NCBI GenBank assembly: GCA_031763025.1
Contig: JASSKH010000040.1
Coordinates: 620,001-684,000, forward strand
Length of the DNA: 64,000 nucleotides
Direction of reading: 5' to 3'
Origin: Macrocystis pyrifera
Lineage: Eukaryota > Sar > Phaeophyceae > Laminariales > Laminariaceae
Shown here: one piece after another, positions 33,501-46,194 of the stretch
How positions within the stretch are numbered: position 1 is the first letter of the stretch
Layout of the letters: each line of letters starts with the position of its first letter
Notes under the pieces: model-generated
What the model saw: only the letters and a program-made list of their open reading frames with translations
What the model was told of the DNA's origin: nothing
Database searches by the model: none
Translations under genes and position numbers: made by a program

Positions 33501-36500
33501 TAACGTCAAACTTCGCGTCCCCTCTATATAATCGCATCGTGCTAACGATTAATTGTGTTTATCCATTCATACGCAGCTACAATATCGTGTGTTAGACCTA
33601 TCTATGCCAATGGGAAAACGAAGTATCAACAAAATATTTGAATTCCAAAGATACCCGTCAGAATTTTTTTTAGAACATGCTTCCTATGGGTACGTTTAGA
33701 AAAAAAAAAGTTCTCAACTTTTGAAAAGCCTGAAAAAAAACAAATACGACGTATGGGGCCGATGTTGGGCCAAGATCGGCTTGAGAAAAACTCAGGCCGA
33801 TCTTTGGTTCGAAGCGGCGAGATTCCGAGTCCTCGACAGACATCGATCGACAAAACCAACGATTGCGTCATGAATGCTGAACGGAGTGCTCTCGTTAGGG
33901 GCTCCGACCCACCCTTAGGTCACCATCTTCACACAATGGCCAGTGACGTGTGGCGGGCGCTCGCCAGGCGTACGATAAAAAACAATTAGCCGCTGGTGTG
34001 TACAAAACAGAAGACAAAAAATTCTCGATCCGTCTCGAATGGCAAAAAACAGGCTTTTTTTTTCAGGTTGGGGAGGATACCGCAGGACGCCGCCGGCAAG
34101 CTCTCGCCCCCTAGAGCATGCATTCAATTTCTATCTTCGATGCCGTCATCTATACTCGTTGGCCTACCCCGACACCAAGCGGGTTGGCCGTGGGCTAATT
34201 CTATATGGAGATCGAGCATCTATCGTCGCACGAGCTGGTTTTTATCAGCGTGTTGACAATTTGCAACGAGAGAAAATGAATTGCGCCGCCTGCAGCCGTT
34301 AGAAAAAAAAGAAAGACAAAAATCAAACATTTTTTCCCTTTTTTCCCACAGCGGCGCTACGTTTTTTTCAAGCAATATTTTGGAAAGAAAACTTTTGGAC
34401 TTCGCGTTTCCATTGGCATAGGTCTTACGGCCAAACAAATGATGTAATTCCGATCTTAGTGGTGGTGATTTTGGAGAATTTTCTGGCAACTTTCTATGAC
34501 TGTGATTGAGAGATTTTGAGATAGTCATGTCCTGGCACACAACAAATCAGTTTGTTCGCCCGAGTCAGCGAGTTGTGTTTGGTTAATACTAAAAACGATT
34601 GGTGATGAGGAGCGGTGGCACTCCGCTGAGCCACTGGGTGCCCCCCCCCCCCCCGGCAGAGGATCCCCCCCTCTCACTCGTGGCAACAAGACCATCCCTC
34701 ACATTTTTTTTTTCTTTTGTGATACAATGATGAGCAGGTTCCGGGCGGCTACCTGGCCAACCGGTACGGCGGAAAGACCACCCTCACGCTCTCCTTTCTC
34801 CTCTGGACCCCAGCGTCGGCGCTGATGGCCCTTCCGTCGGGCAGCTCCGACCACGTCGTGGCCGGCGTCGTCGCCTGCAGGCTGGTGATCGGCATGGCCC
34901 AGGGGATTTTGCTGCCGGCCGCGCAGTCGGTGCTTGGGCACTGGGTTCCTCCCGCCCACCGAGGGCACTACTTTGCGTTTGCCATGTCTGGGATGTTCGC
35001 GGGGGCTGCGCTGGCGATGGTGACGGTACCAACCGTAGGTAAGAGCGTGAGAGATAAAATAGGGCGCGGGGAGTGGGGAGACGTGGTAGGTATATAGGGG
35101 TGGGGGTGGCTGGGGGGGCTGGGGAGGTGATTTTTTTGTGAGCGCTGGACGATCAACTCCTACTGGGGGGGGGGTGTTTGCGTTACGTAGCTTTTGAGTG
35201 TACAGGAGAGGTGATGCTACTGCTGTCGTGTATAGCACCTGCACTTTCCCTCATGCTGCATGACTTTTCTTTTTTCTTCGTGCTGCATGCTCCCCGAGAG
35301 TTGTTTTTATTCGGCAGCGTCCACGAGGAAAATAGAACGTGTAGTGTACGCATTCTTCTGCGATCGTCGTCGTTTTTCCACCCGCCTCATCCATCCAGTG
35401 TAGCTGCAAGCACCAGGACTTCTCTCTTGTGCTTCTTCCTCTCCCTCCGCTAGGTATAGCTGATAAACATCATGCCCCCTGCTAACAAGAAACGGTCGTT
35501 CTGAGTAGGCTTGAAACCTTTTGCTATGGCACCAACCTTGAGCATCCTTTACCCACCTTGAGCACAGGCACATTATACAGAATTTAGTGCAGCGCTCGCC
35601 GCCGAGCACGATTTCTTATTCCAAGTTTCTTAGCGTCCCCCAACAAGTGAGCCCGACGTTAACACTACCTGTAGCTTCTATCTTATTATTGGGTGTACGG
35701 TAGTGGTCCCTCTTTAGTGCCGGTATGATATGCGCCAGCCAACAATGCTGACAGTATTGCGACAACCGGCACTAATTACTCCGCACACTAATGTACTCGT
35801 ACCACATCGGTGAATCCCATCTGTGCCAAGCGGTTCCACAGGCACCACAGCGGGCAACCAGCACTACTCAACCGGCACTATAGAGGGATCACTACTGCTG
35901 TACTCGTACGCAGTATATATATAGTGTATATAGTATACCTGGTATGCGCTACAGGAGGTCGAATGAACGAATGAGCACGTTTCGCCCGAGATTACTTCAC
36001 CTGCTTTAACTTTTCCCTGCTTTCGCCTATCCCCTGCCTTCTCTGCCTTCAACGTTTTTGACCTCCTGTTCTGCGGGCGGCAGTGTCGGACATCAGCGCA
36101 CCTACCACGTTTTACATAGCGGCGTGTTTGGGCGCGGCCTGGTTGGCCGTGTGGGTATGCGTTGGGCCCAACGCCCCCCGCGATGGAGGAGAAGCGGCGA
36201 GATGGCTTAATGCTGAGCAGGATACGGGTGGAACCTTTTCGGAGATACACAAAAAATCGGGGCTCAAAGAGGGGGGCGACAGGCCGAAGGACTACTGGGC
36301 CGAAGCCGGTATGACGTTAGACGCCATCCCGAAACCTTGGGCGTTCATCAACCCCAGGTTGTCCCACAGCTTCGGGCTGTCTAGCGCGAGCGAGGGCGGC
36401 ACACCCACCGGACCCGGGCCCCCCACACGGGCTAGGGCTAGCCCCCCGACTCTACCGAGGGTCGCCGGAGACGCCGTTGCGCGGGTGGGCCGCCCGCGAT

Positions 36501-38848
36501 TGGCAGATTCTGCTCGCGTCACCTGTGCCGAAGATCTTGACGGTTTCGTGAGTCCTATTTCCCGCACCACGGTTGTTGGGTCTGGCGCCGCCGATTCCAC
36601 CACTTTCCGGGCATCGGGCGGCGGCGGCAGCGTCGAGGAGCCGCCTGGCGGCGAAAGCGGCGCCGCGGGAACGACGGCGCCCGTCACCCCGGCAGAAACC
36701 CGGGCGAGGCTGGTACGCGCCGCGTTTGCTTCGGGATACGCCGTGTCAGGGTCGGGAATGGTTGCCGAGACGGTAGAAGACGGAAGGATCGGACGAGGCA
36801 GCGACGGGAAGCAAGATCGACGCTATGTAGTAGTGGAAAGGATCACGGTGCCGGTGTCGGCACCGGCGATGAAAACGACGGGTGCTCCTCCTGCGGTACT
36901 CGAACCAACGATGACCCCGTTTTGTCACCAATGCCCTCCCGGTCTGACTTGGCCGTGGAAGGCGCGACCACTGCGGCAGGCGCGAACACAAACGCGCCAA
37001 GCAGCGCGTGCGAGGAGGGAAAATCCGCGGTGCCAGACGGCAGGAGGTTTGGCAACTTTGATAACCTCGCGAGTCGTGGCGACCGTGCGCAGAACAGCAG
37101 AGGGAGCTTGTGGTTCGTGCGGGAGCACGCGGGCAGTAGAAGGACCGTCAGCAGCTCCAGCGGTCAGACCCCTGTTGCGAGCGTAAGCAGCGGCAGCAGC
37201 GGCAGCCTCGGCAGCAGCTATAGCAGCGATAGCAGCGACCGGGTTGCTTTCGGCCGTGGGAATGGTCGCAAGGATGTCGGCGATAGCATAGTTCGGGCGC
37301 AAATTTCCCCCGCTTTCGCCGGGAAAGACCCGCCGGCTAAGAGCACCGCAACGGAAAAGAAAGGGGCGGTGTTTCGACGCAGCAGCCAGGCGAAACCTTC
37401 GGCATTTCCGTGGAGGGCGATGAGTGTGAGTCCGGCGGCGTGGGCGTGCGTGGCCGGTAACGTGGGTGCCGGCACAGGGATCAACGTGGTGATGAGCTGG
37501 CTCCCCACGTACTTCGAGGAGTTCTTTCGGATCCATCTGAAAAACATCGGCCTTGCTTCGCTGGTGAGAACTCGAAGGTTACGGCCTCCAACAAGTGTCA
37601 AAAGCTATACCAGTACAAGTATTTGCGGTATGACCCCTTTGCAACTCCCATATTTTGGGGACAAACTGCTTGAGGATAGAGTTTAGCATATTTTGCAGCA
37701 GTCAAAAGGGCTAATATTTTTGGAGGCAGCAGGATCTGCCGATACCACGTAGCCTTCGACAATCTCCTCACGATGGTGGCCTTATTGTGATGGACACAAT
37801 CACAGCTTCGAATGATTTCCCCGCGATCGCCCACCCCCAGCCACATCTACAATATGTGGCATTTGCTGACACTCTCTCGTGCGCAATATTTATGGTGGTC
37901 TGCGCAGTCTTCTACGCATGCGCATACCCCTTCAAGTTTAAATATGCCGCTACGACGAGTTCATATTTTTTTCTTTACCTGCAGCTCCTAGGATAACCTC
38001 TCCGCACGTCCGCCGACGGTTTTCTCGTCACGCTTACGTTTATCCCACTCCCGATCTCTTAACCCTCTCCTTGTTTTTCGGCACCTTGCTGTTTTTTTCT
38101 CGTGGGGTTAAACTAAAGTTAGCCCCAGCCTCTCTGCACGTGTCCACCACACTAACGCCTGCTGACACTACCGCTTGTTTTCCGGCTTCAAACCCCTTGT
38201 TGTGTTTCGGCTCCCGTTTCTCTCTCTCTCTGTCTCCAAAACAAACTGAAGTTGGCTCCCTACCTGACGATGATGGCGTTTTCCGTCGTGGGCGGCGTCG
38301 CGTACTCCTGGCTGACCAACACGCGCGGCACGTCCTCGTCGCGGGCCGCCAAACTCATCACGGGCATCTCCTTTGCCCTGGCCGTCGGCTTTTTCCTGTC
38401 CATGGGGCTCGCCACGTCTCACGTCACGGGAACCCTCCTCTCGTCGCTTGCCCTGGCCAGCGTAGCCCTCTCGCGAGGCGGCTGGTCCACGAATCACGTG
38501 GAGATAGCCGCTCCCGAGCACGCGGCGATGCTGTACTCGGTTGCGAACAGCGTCAGCTCGGCGTCGAGCGTGGTCGGCATCGCCGTCACGGGCAAGATCC
38601 TCGACGCCCTCGGGGGCGGCGGGCAGTCTTTGGCGTGGGTGGTGGCGATGGGAACGATCGGGGCCATATGCGGCGCCTGCGGCGTTTTTTTTTTCGTGGT
38701 CTTCGCGAAAGGGGACGATATTCTGTTCCCCGCGGTGGCGCTGCCAGGTAAAGGCATCGTCAGTCGGGCCGGGGGAGTGCGGCGCAGCAGCGAAAAGGGC
38801 GAGGGCAGACAAGTAAAGGTTGAGCCGAGACGAGACGATATGGCATAG
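30506..38848 (+). CDS. MFS-A: SLC17/PHT4-like major facilitator transporter, five exons
   Basis: Exons: 30506-30677, 31366-31484, 34738-35038, 36084-37563, 38252-38848 (TAG at 38846). Phases 1, 0, 1, 0 match MFS-B exactly. The protein starts MVAQASVESS with an acidic/Ser tail. It then has TM1 and the loop WERMGFSIAFTDIATE, TQVPGGYLANRYGGK (MFS motif A region, with N where D is usual), GHWVPPAHRG, and APTTFYIAACLGAAWLAVWV (around TM6). The C-terminal half has SWLPTYFEE, LAPYLTMMAFSVVGG and GGWSTNHVEIAAPEHAA. This order and TQxPGG/WVPPxxR fit the sialin/PHT4 group of anion (phosphate or organic anion) transporters; the substrate is not readable. The tail is basic/acidic and ends DDMA. Exon 4 is 1480 nt against 539 in MFS-B, which leaves a central loop about 310 residues longer. 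Its reading frame does not close (see findings). Confidence 0.85.
31485..34737 (+). other. MFS-A intron 2, expanded to 3.25 kb
   Basis: The matching MFS-B intron is 951 bp. The first ~40 bp resemble each other (GGTGTTCGTTTTG shared), so the excess is later insertion. It holds three TACCTGGTA palindromes (32272, 32713, 32942). One frame at 34039-34302 looks protein-like (SLAYPDTKRVGRGLILYGDR) but matches no family I recognise. Confidence 0.6.
36084..37563 (+). other. MFS-A exon 4 with long Ser/Gly/Ala-rich loop and frame conflict
   Basis: Both ends align with MFS-B exon 4: VSDISAPTTFYIAACLGAAW at the start, SWLPTYFEEFFRIHLKNIGL and the same CTG-GTGAGA donor at the end. Between them the start frame stays open to 37186 and the end frame is open from 36541, so the switch must fall between those points. 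It probably lies near 36830-36870, where coding-like composition changes frame. The exon length (1480) leaves one base missing relative to phase 1-to-0. Alternatively, an intron from GTATGACG at 36309 to CCAG at 37036 would remove 728 nt and close the frame. Confidence 0.6.
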
Positions 38849-41800
38849 ATATTAGTTTGTTTGGGGGGGTTCCACCCGCCCTTCCAGCTGGAGCGACACC
38901 CAAAAGCTTCCACGAGGAAGGTCCCGGGTAGTAGCTGCATTTCGCGACGCTTGTTTTGGTTGAGTCGTTTTGGGAAGCGGGGGCGGTTGTGGTTTTGTGA
39001 CACGCCGTTTTCCTTTGAAAACTGTGGGCTGTCGTCGACCTCACATATTCATAGCCCTCCTATGGGTATACACTCCTATATAATAGTAGCACAAACGCGA
39101 CACGCTTCTTGGGGTCGTTATTGTTTTATACTGGCATTGTTTTTATGCCTCGTATTATATTATTTTTATTTTTATTTCCCATAGACTGGAGATAGGATTG
39201 ACTAATAGCCAAATCGGCGCGTTGAGGGCCAGAGTCTGGAAAAAGACGCGTGGCGAACCGCTCGCTCTTTGTTGTTTGTTTTACCTCTGGCGCAGCTGTA
39301 CAACTCGGCACGTACGTGTAGACCAACACACGGGCAACAACCCCGACAGTCCAGTGTGTGTGTCGAGCCCTGCTTTTGTGAAAAAACGCCGGCGCGGATC
39401 GATCCAAGCGACGCACCCTCCTCCGCTTTTTTTTCTGTCCGGGCGTGCCTTTGATTTTCCCACGGTGACAGCCAGCGAGACGGAAAAACTGTGCAGTAGA
39501 ATAAGAAGTACCTTACGTAGTCGCCTTGACTATCGTACCAGGAGTTGTTGTTGAGTGCTGGTCGTCTTTTGCAACCAGCCCCCCCAAAGTACCCGGCGCG
39601 CGGCAGGCGGTTGTTGAGCCGGAGCTTAACCCGTTTATAAGCAGGAATGGTCGCATGACGCTGATGATAGTTTGGGGCTGACATCGGGCATCGAGATGTC
39701 ACGCTTCCGCGGCAAGCGCACCTAGCGGAATTTTGATCTCCGGTGAGCGAAGTTTCGTATACGTAGGCACTAATTTTTGTGTGCGATAGATAGAGTTTTT
39801 TTTTTTATCAGAGTGGCTCCTCCTCTCCGAAAAAATAGTGAGTTTTGTGCTTTTGAGCTACGTGCAGCATGCGCTGGGGGTTGTGGCAATGACTACCGCG
39901 AAATGGTTTGACGGTGAAGCAGAAAGCACCGTAGTCATAACGCCAAACGCTTTTTTCAGAGCTATGGTGTTGAAAATGTGGGCTACTGTAGGTTGTATTT
40001 TTTTTTGCGGGCTGGTACCTTCATGTTTTTAGAAATGGTTGATCGTGATGCTGGTCAGCTGCAATACTACAAGCATTGCAGGCTAGCTCTGACGCAGACA
40101 GGACACGCACGATGTAGGCAACCGCTGGTGCCATTTTGGTAGTAATCTCAAGACCCGTCAAGTAAGGAGAGCCTCAACCCTAAACGTATCCCGTGGGAAC
40201 CCAGCACAGAAAGACTGGAACAGGGTGCCATGTCCCAGGTACCCATGTGTTTTTTATGTTACCTTCCGGTTACTAGAACCGAGCCTGTACATAGAGTATC
40301 GGGGGTTGTGCGTATTTGATCTCTGTGCAGACGCCTCTGCCACTTGCGGTGAAGAAAAAAAGGAATGTTTCCGGAAGCAAGGCAGGTCTACAGCGTGCCC
40401 GAAGTTTTTCCATTTAACTGTGGAATAAACAACAATAAGGCTTTGTTTTTAAGGGAAAACCCTTGAGGGCGTGTCCTTAAAGGAGGCCCTCTAAGCCTCT
40501 AAGGCGTGTTGCGAGCCTCCTCGTCTATCTATTGCTTGAGGCTCCTGCTTTGTCCAAAATCTTCTCCCATGCCTCCTCCATACCGGTTGCTCTTCAAGTA
40601 ATTTACGACCACGTTTTCTATTATTGCGGATTCGTTTGCCATCCGACAGTGTGCAATGCACATTTCATTTCAATCAAAGGCCACTCTGTCCCATTGCACA
40701 GGGACCGTTTGGACATTCATGTTAGCATCTTGGCGACAAAAGTAACAATCGAGCTTTTGTTTTTTTACTGTGTTTGCGATGAGCCAGTGCTCTAGAATAA
40801 CGCAAAAACTTCTGGGATGACATTATAATAAGCTTCATACAGTCTCACTAAGCAAGGACACTCGAAGCTACAGTAGCCTCACGTTTGCTCCCGTTCAAGG
40901 TCCTTCCGTTGTTTTTTGTTGATTTTGTTCTTACACTGAATTTGAAAAACTTACTCCCCCATCCAAACAGACAATAAAAAAATGGTTGTAATACAACTGC
41001 GATCACTACCGGTCTCCGAAAGTTTTCAATTTTTCTTCGGTGAAGCGAGTTCTAGGTAGCCCAGTAACTTTCAGAGCGCAGTCAACGCCCATGCTCTTCT
41101 GTCGGTTATGATGCTTAATTTGTTTTCGTCATTTTTTTTGTTTTTGTTTTTAAAGTGCGGGAATTGGAATCGAACAAAAATCGAACGAAAACCCGCGTGT
41201 TTCATATATTTTTTTCCCTTCATAAATTTAAGAATGTTCGACTAACATGAAATAATGAAAATTACTGTCGGGACGTAATCTGCGTGGTGTCAAGCAGAAC
41301 AAGAAATGGCCCGTATCTTGTGGACAAACCCTGCGGTCCCTACACAATAAGACAGAGTGGTATCAGCCACGTGCTTGTACATCATGTCGGGAAACCCGAC
41401 CCAAAAATATCCAAAAAATATCTCCTACATCGTTCGAGGTAACGCGCAATCAAGATGGTCGGGTGGCGCAGGCTGTCGTTCGCTGTAGAAACCGCCCAGC
41501 GGACGCGTTAACTTTGCGGACCACTAACTGCACCCGCTCCGTTTAGAGTTAACAAGTTCGTCGATGAGGATCTTCGTGCATGCTTGCCGACCCACCCCTA
41601 CACGTTGGCGTAGAGATAGCTAGAAAAATTCCTCTGTAAATTTGTTATTTTACCACTGACGTATCATCTCGCCCCCACCCATGGTTTTGTCACTACGGTG
41701 GACCGCCATCGGTGACCCTGACGTTGCGGGGGAGCGGTCGCGCTCGACTGTGACTGCCTTGTACACCCAGTCAATGCAGATTGGAGAAACAGAAATGATA

Positions 41801-42536
41801 ACCAGCATCAGGCCTGGTGTAGTACCAAAGTACGTTCAACCGTGCTGTACGGGAGCTTAGGGGGCGTGAACGGTGAATGGAGCATCTGGGTTAAAACATT
41901 TTCTGCCACCGCCCAACAGAAGATCGTCACCTCTAAGCCGGCATCATAATCGAATGCGCTTTCGACAGCTGTGAACTCGTCTGCCTGCGAGGAAGACGTT
42001 GTTGTCGGTGTGGTTCTTGTGTGCCTTTCCCGACTTTCTGGGTTTCCGGTTTTTGTGCACTCATCATCGTTCTTTGGCCCAGCGCGTCCCAGCAATACTA
42101 AAGTCGTCTGTTCTCAGAGCAAAGGTGCACGTTTTCGCTACCGAAAACTAGCCCTCCTTGGTCCGTCCATAACTCGACCTTCACGCGATTCACTTCGCAC
42201 AGGATCGGCACGGGCTCCCTCCCCCCCCCCCACCCCCATCGCTGAAGTTTCCCCACCCCCGCCCAAACGCTGAAGCTTCTCGTCGCAACGGGCAGCGACC
42301 ATGACGACAAGCATCGACCCTGTCGGTAATCCTCTCTTTCTCTGCTGCAACATGCCAGTGGTGGGCACGAAGTACGAATACATGTTAGGTCCCTTTCTTG
42401 AACTTACAAGTGGTGTCCGCATCAACAAATATCTGGTAGTGGGATTCCCCCACCTCACCGGTGAGCAGCCATTTAATAGCTCACTCGCCAGACCTCTAGG
42501 TTAAGTATGTCATATCAGAAGCGGTTCCTGTAGGCC

Positions 42537-43243
42537 TCACGAAGTAGTGCACGCCGTGGGGAACTGTAAGCCAGCCCATGGTACCGTTATGGTACGTCCG
42601 ACCGCAGACTGGGGTGAAAATCTCGCGCCGAGATTATTGTCGGGGGTGCCGCCTAGAACCAAGCGCACGACATGGTTAAGGGTCTTATCCTTGATCTGGA
42701 GGCCATCAAAACCCTCCACGTAATCCATGTGGCTGAACGAAGATGCCGTCTCTATTCTCGCAAACGCTGCCGGGGAAGCCCTATTCATTGATGCCGCACA
42801 CTGCTATCAGTATTTAGATCCTTAAAGTCCTCGGTGGGTCTTCCATCTTGACGATCGGCTCCCTCCAGCACGTTCCTAGTAGCGCGAGCACAGACAGACT
42901 TTAAGGCAGGAGATTCAAAATGTCTACGACAGCACGTTAGATGGAGCTGTAGGCTCCGGGCGTTGAGCAGCTCAATCAAACGAGTAGTCTCGTCGCTTTC
43001 GAGAATATCAGGGTCAAGCAATCCACGATGCTTGCGCCGCACCAGGTTCAGATTGCAATGCGGCGTGATCGCAGTAACAGGGTGCCTTAGTGGTTGTGGT
43101 CGGTAAGTCTTAATCGGTGAGTTTTCTCTAATCGAAACGCCACCGAGGTGCGGTCGGAGCACCAGCAGGGCTGAAGAGCCCTGATCTGCATGCCATATTT
43201 TGCAGTCGGCTCTTATGCCTTTTCCTCTCTGTTGTTTCCGCAC
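42537..43243 (-). pseudogene. Unidentified possible coding remnant
   Basis: Two adjacent minus-strand frames (42785-43243 and 42537-42788) have non-repetitive, balanced composition, for example ILESDETTRLIELLNARSLQ and MDYVEGFDGLQIKDKTLNHV. They read like one protein broken by a frameshift or short intron. I recognise no family. A degraded transposon or retroelement polyprotein is as likely as a host gene. Confidence 0.3.
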
Positions 43244-43327
43244 GACCTACTGGTCTTGCTTTGATCGCCATCACGAAATAATCGCAGCGCGCAAAGGCTT
43301 GTCCGCCGGGTTCGCTACCGCCGGTTC

Positions 43328-43448
43328 CTCCTCCTCCTTCTTCTCCTTCTCCTTCTCCTGCTTCTGCTACTCCTGCTCCTCATGCTCCTGCTTCTCCTGG
43401 TCCTTTTCCTCCTCTTCCTCCTCCTCCTCCTCCTCCTCTTCCTCCTCC
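43328..43448. repeat. CTC/CTT pyrimidine microsatellite
   Basis: About 120 nt of imperfect CTCCTT/CTCCTG repeats ending in a CTC run. The Ser-rich plus-strand and Glu-rich minus-strand frames arise from it. Confidence 0.85.
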
Positions 43449-45380
43449 GCACTGCTCACGGAGGATGACACACGAGACTGCTCTGCGTATCTTGAATCAC
43501 AAACATTGAAAACAAAAAAAAAACTAACAGCTACATACAATGATGACTGCTCATTTTTCGTAGAGTGTGCTCGACACTGCAGGACATGATGTGCGAACGG
43601 CGAAAGTTGTTATGCAACGGGTGCTACATCGACCTATGAGTAAGACCCGAGAACATTCCAGAAAGCTACCAAGTATGACAACAACAGCGAAAAGAACCAG
43701 CAAAAATACATGAGGAGAAAAAGTTGTTTAAACGCTCCGGAATTGCTGAGAAGGCAGGATGTCGCCGAGATCCCAACGTCGGGGCCGCGCACGGGACACG
43801 TGCAGCCGGAGCCGGCGGATCTGCGGCACCGGCCGGGGCACACGAGGCTGGTGCGCGCCCCGGCGAGAAACCGCGCAGAACGGCGGTCTGCGACGCGGGA
43901 GAGACCAGTACATCGGATTCGCCGGAGGACTATAGTAGGTATATTTATATATACTCTGGGGAACCTGGGTACCAAACGTTGATATTTTGGTCATACCCGG
44001 GTATCGAACTGGTACTCGGGTACCCCCAGAGTGTACACTACTGCAAACATCCTCGAACGTTTTGCGGCGAAAAGGGATCCTCCAGAGGGTGCGAGTTGCA
44101 CCACTTACGACCTGGTTCGGAGGGCGAGATGGTACTCTGAGTCCCGCACTAAACACAGCCCATGTCGTCATTCTGCGCTCCCGTGCGCCGTCATCCATTG
44201 TTCTTCGGCCGGGGCGGCGCCGGGCCAACTCCCTCAACGTAAAGACCCTTTGCGCTCATGACACCGTCTTTTTTCTGTCAAATAGAGCCACATCATCTTT
44301 CGTCGTTAGTGGACGGGTCCAAACAATATAATTTTAGTTCCACATCCGTCTCATGGGGACGCTGTCACAAAAGAGACGAGAGAGTCCCGCTTTTTTTCCT
44401 AATTCGCAAACCTAGGATACGGTGCCGTGAAAATTGGAAACTCGTGTTTCCTCGGAAAATATGCCAGAGGAAGAAGCATATTATTTCCTGGTACGAATAC
44501 TACAATAATTATTGCTTTATTTCGCTTGCCATCTGACAATATGTAGCACACGTTTCAGCCCGATAAAAATCTGTTCCTCTTACGTACCGGGTATCTGGTA
44601 CGTACCACTATCCCGTCTCTTTGTCCGCGAACCCACGCGATGCGGCCAACTCTCCTTCCTCGCTGCCTCGCTCCACGCTGCAGAGCAGCTCTCGATCCCC
44701 GAAGACAGACCCCGCTTCGCACACCCATCTCCTTGATTCCGCCCACTCTCTAGGACTCGCCGCCTTTGGACGCATTCCCTCCCCCTCCCTGATTATGTTA
44801 TGCTTTCGATCCCCTCGAACCCTCGCCCGGGATGCATGCCACGATAGGTGTGCACCTACCGTAATACTTTTATGAGGTTCCTTACTTGAGTGAGCTCTAT
44901 ATATCACCAAAACAACGGCGCAAACCCCTGCAGTTCCCCGATATGCGACCAAAACAATGGTGGGCGAATTTAGTGCTCATCAGCCATCTAGGGGCAGCAT
45001 GAGGACCCAGAAGTGCGGGTCGGGTCATCTTGCACTCGTGCCGTACGACTCCTTGGCTTGCATGGCAACTCGGACACCGATCTGTATCATCCCCCAATCT
45101 CCCAATCACGCATTGGCTGTCGTTGTATCATTCCTCGATATCATAGAAGAAAACCAAGGGAACCAAAACAAAAAAGGAAACCCATGCACGAAGTCTAACC
45201 CCCCTCTGTGCCTACTTTCAGCGTGTAGCCTACATCTGCTTCGATTGCTGTCCTTGCTCCTCCCTTCCCACTACATGTTCCTCTACGTCCTGCGAATCCT
45301 AAGCCGTGTCCAGGCTCCATCCCCACGCCATTGCTGTGGCCCTGTCTTTCTCTACCCCCCCCCCCCCTACATATCTGGTA

Positions 45381-45862
45381 TATAGGTTAGGTTGGCGTCG
45401 GTTGGCGACGATGCTGTGAAACACGCCTCTCACTGCGTGAGCTAGACAGTCGGGGTACCGGCTGGCAGTCGAGTTAGATCATTTTTCTGCGAGGAGAACC
45501 TTAACTCCGCACAGTGGGGATGATCGTATCACGTAGAGTGTATATGGAAAGTCACCCAAGAGGCAGTTACATGGCAAACCTATTGCCGTCTCTGGAAGTG
45601 GCCACCCCAAAAAATGAATCTGTTCATTGACGCTGTCATATATGTGCAAGAAAGTCCGCCTGAAAGCAGTTCCTAGTAGGACGCAGTTCATCCTTCATGC
45701 GACTCGCCCAACACCTCACGGCGCTTCCCGCTTGGTGCAAGCAATGTCTGCCTGCTTGATGAAAACCCGACGTGCTCCGTCCCGGCATGGTAGGGATGCG
45801 TGGGTCGATGGTCATACGACTACGGCCATGCACAATAACGAGTACTCCCACCCCCCCCCTTC
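45381..45862 (+). mobile_element. C-tract repeat, long copy
   Basis: It begins GGTTAGGTTGGCGTCGGTTG and runs without large gaps through AAGAGGCAGTTACATGG, GCAAGAAAGTCCGCCTG, the core and GGTCATACGACTACGGCCAT to a C-rich end. It is the best counterpart of the 25994 copy. Sequence upstream (about 45215-45370) also resembles 24020-24190, so the true unit may be longer. Confidence 0.82.
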
Positions 45863-45889
45863 CCCCCCCCCCCCTACCCCCCCCTCAAA

Positions 45890-46180
45890 TTGTTTTTCAC
45901 ATTGCTGTCTCTGGAAGGGGCCAAGCCATGCAAACAATCCATCTATTCGACTCTGACATCCTATGCAAGAAAGTCCGATTTACAAGCGGGTTTTAGTAGG
46001 ATGCAGCTCACCCTTCATCGTCCAACACCTCACGGCGCTTCGCGCTTGGTGCAAGCAATGCCTGTCTGGTCGGTGAAAACCCCACATGCTTTGTCCCGGC
46101 ATTGTGGGGATGCGAAGATCGATGTCATACGACTACGGCCATGCATGGCATGAGTACACCCCCCCCCCCCTCGACCCCTC
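45890..46180 (+). mobile_element. C-tract repeat joined to retroelement coding end
   Basis: This is a partial copy from about GCTGTCTCTGGAAGGGGCC to CATGAGTACACCCCCCCCC. Unlike the other copies, the sequence continues past the C run into a minus-strand retroelement reading frame (46195-46443). That makes it the junction that ties the noncoding repeat to a retroelement. Confidence 0.8.
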
Positions 46181-46194
46181 CACGCTCCCTGACG

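Larger units (their letters stand above)
38849..45380. other. Region between the inverted transporters, left part; no gene supported
   Basis: 39.2-41.8 kb shows no exon-like sequence. At 41.8-43.3 kb several minus-strand frames have balanced composition (see separate entry). 43328-43448 is a pyrimidine-rich CTC/CTT microsatellite. 43956-44036 is a small foldback with ACTCTGGGG ends around GGGTACC-rich sequence. The remaining frames are unconvincing. Confidence 0.5.

Noticed and set aside
43956..44036. Small foldback with ACTCTGGGG ends as a transposon
   Set aside because: Arms match only imperfectly and no target-site duplication could be found, so it is mentioned but not called as an element.
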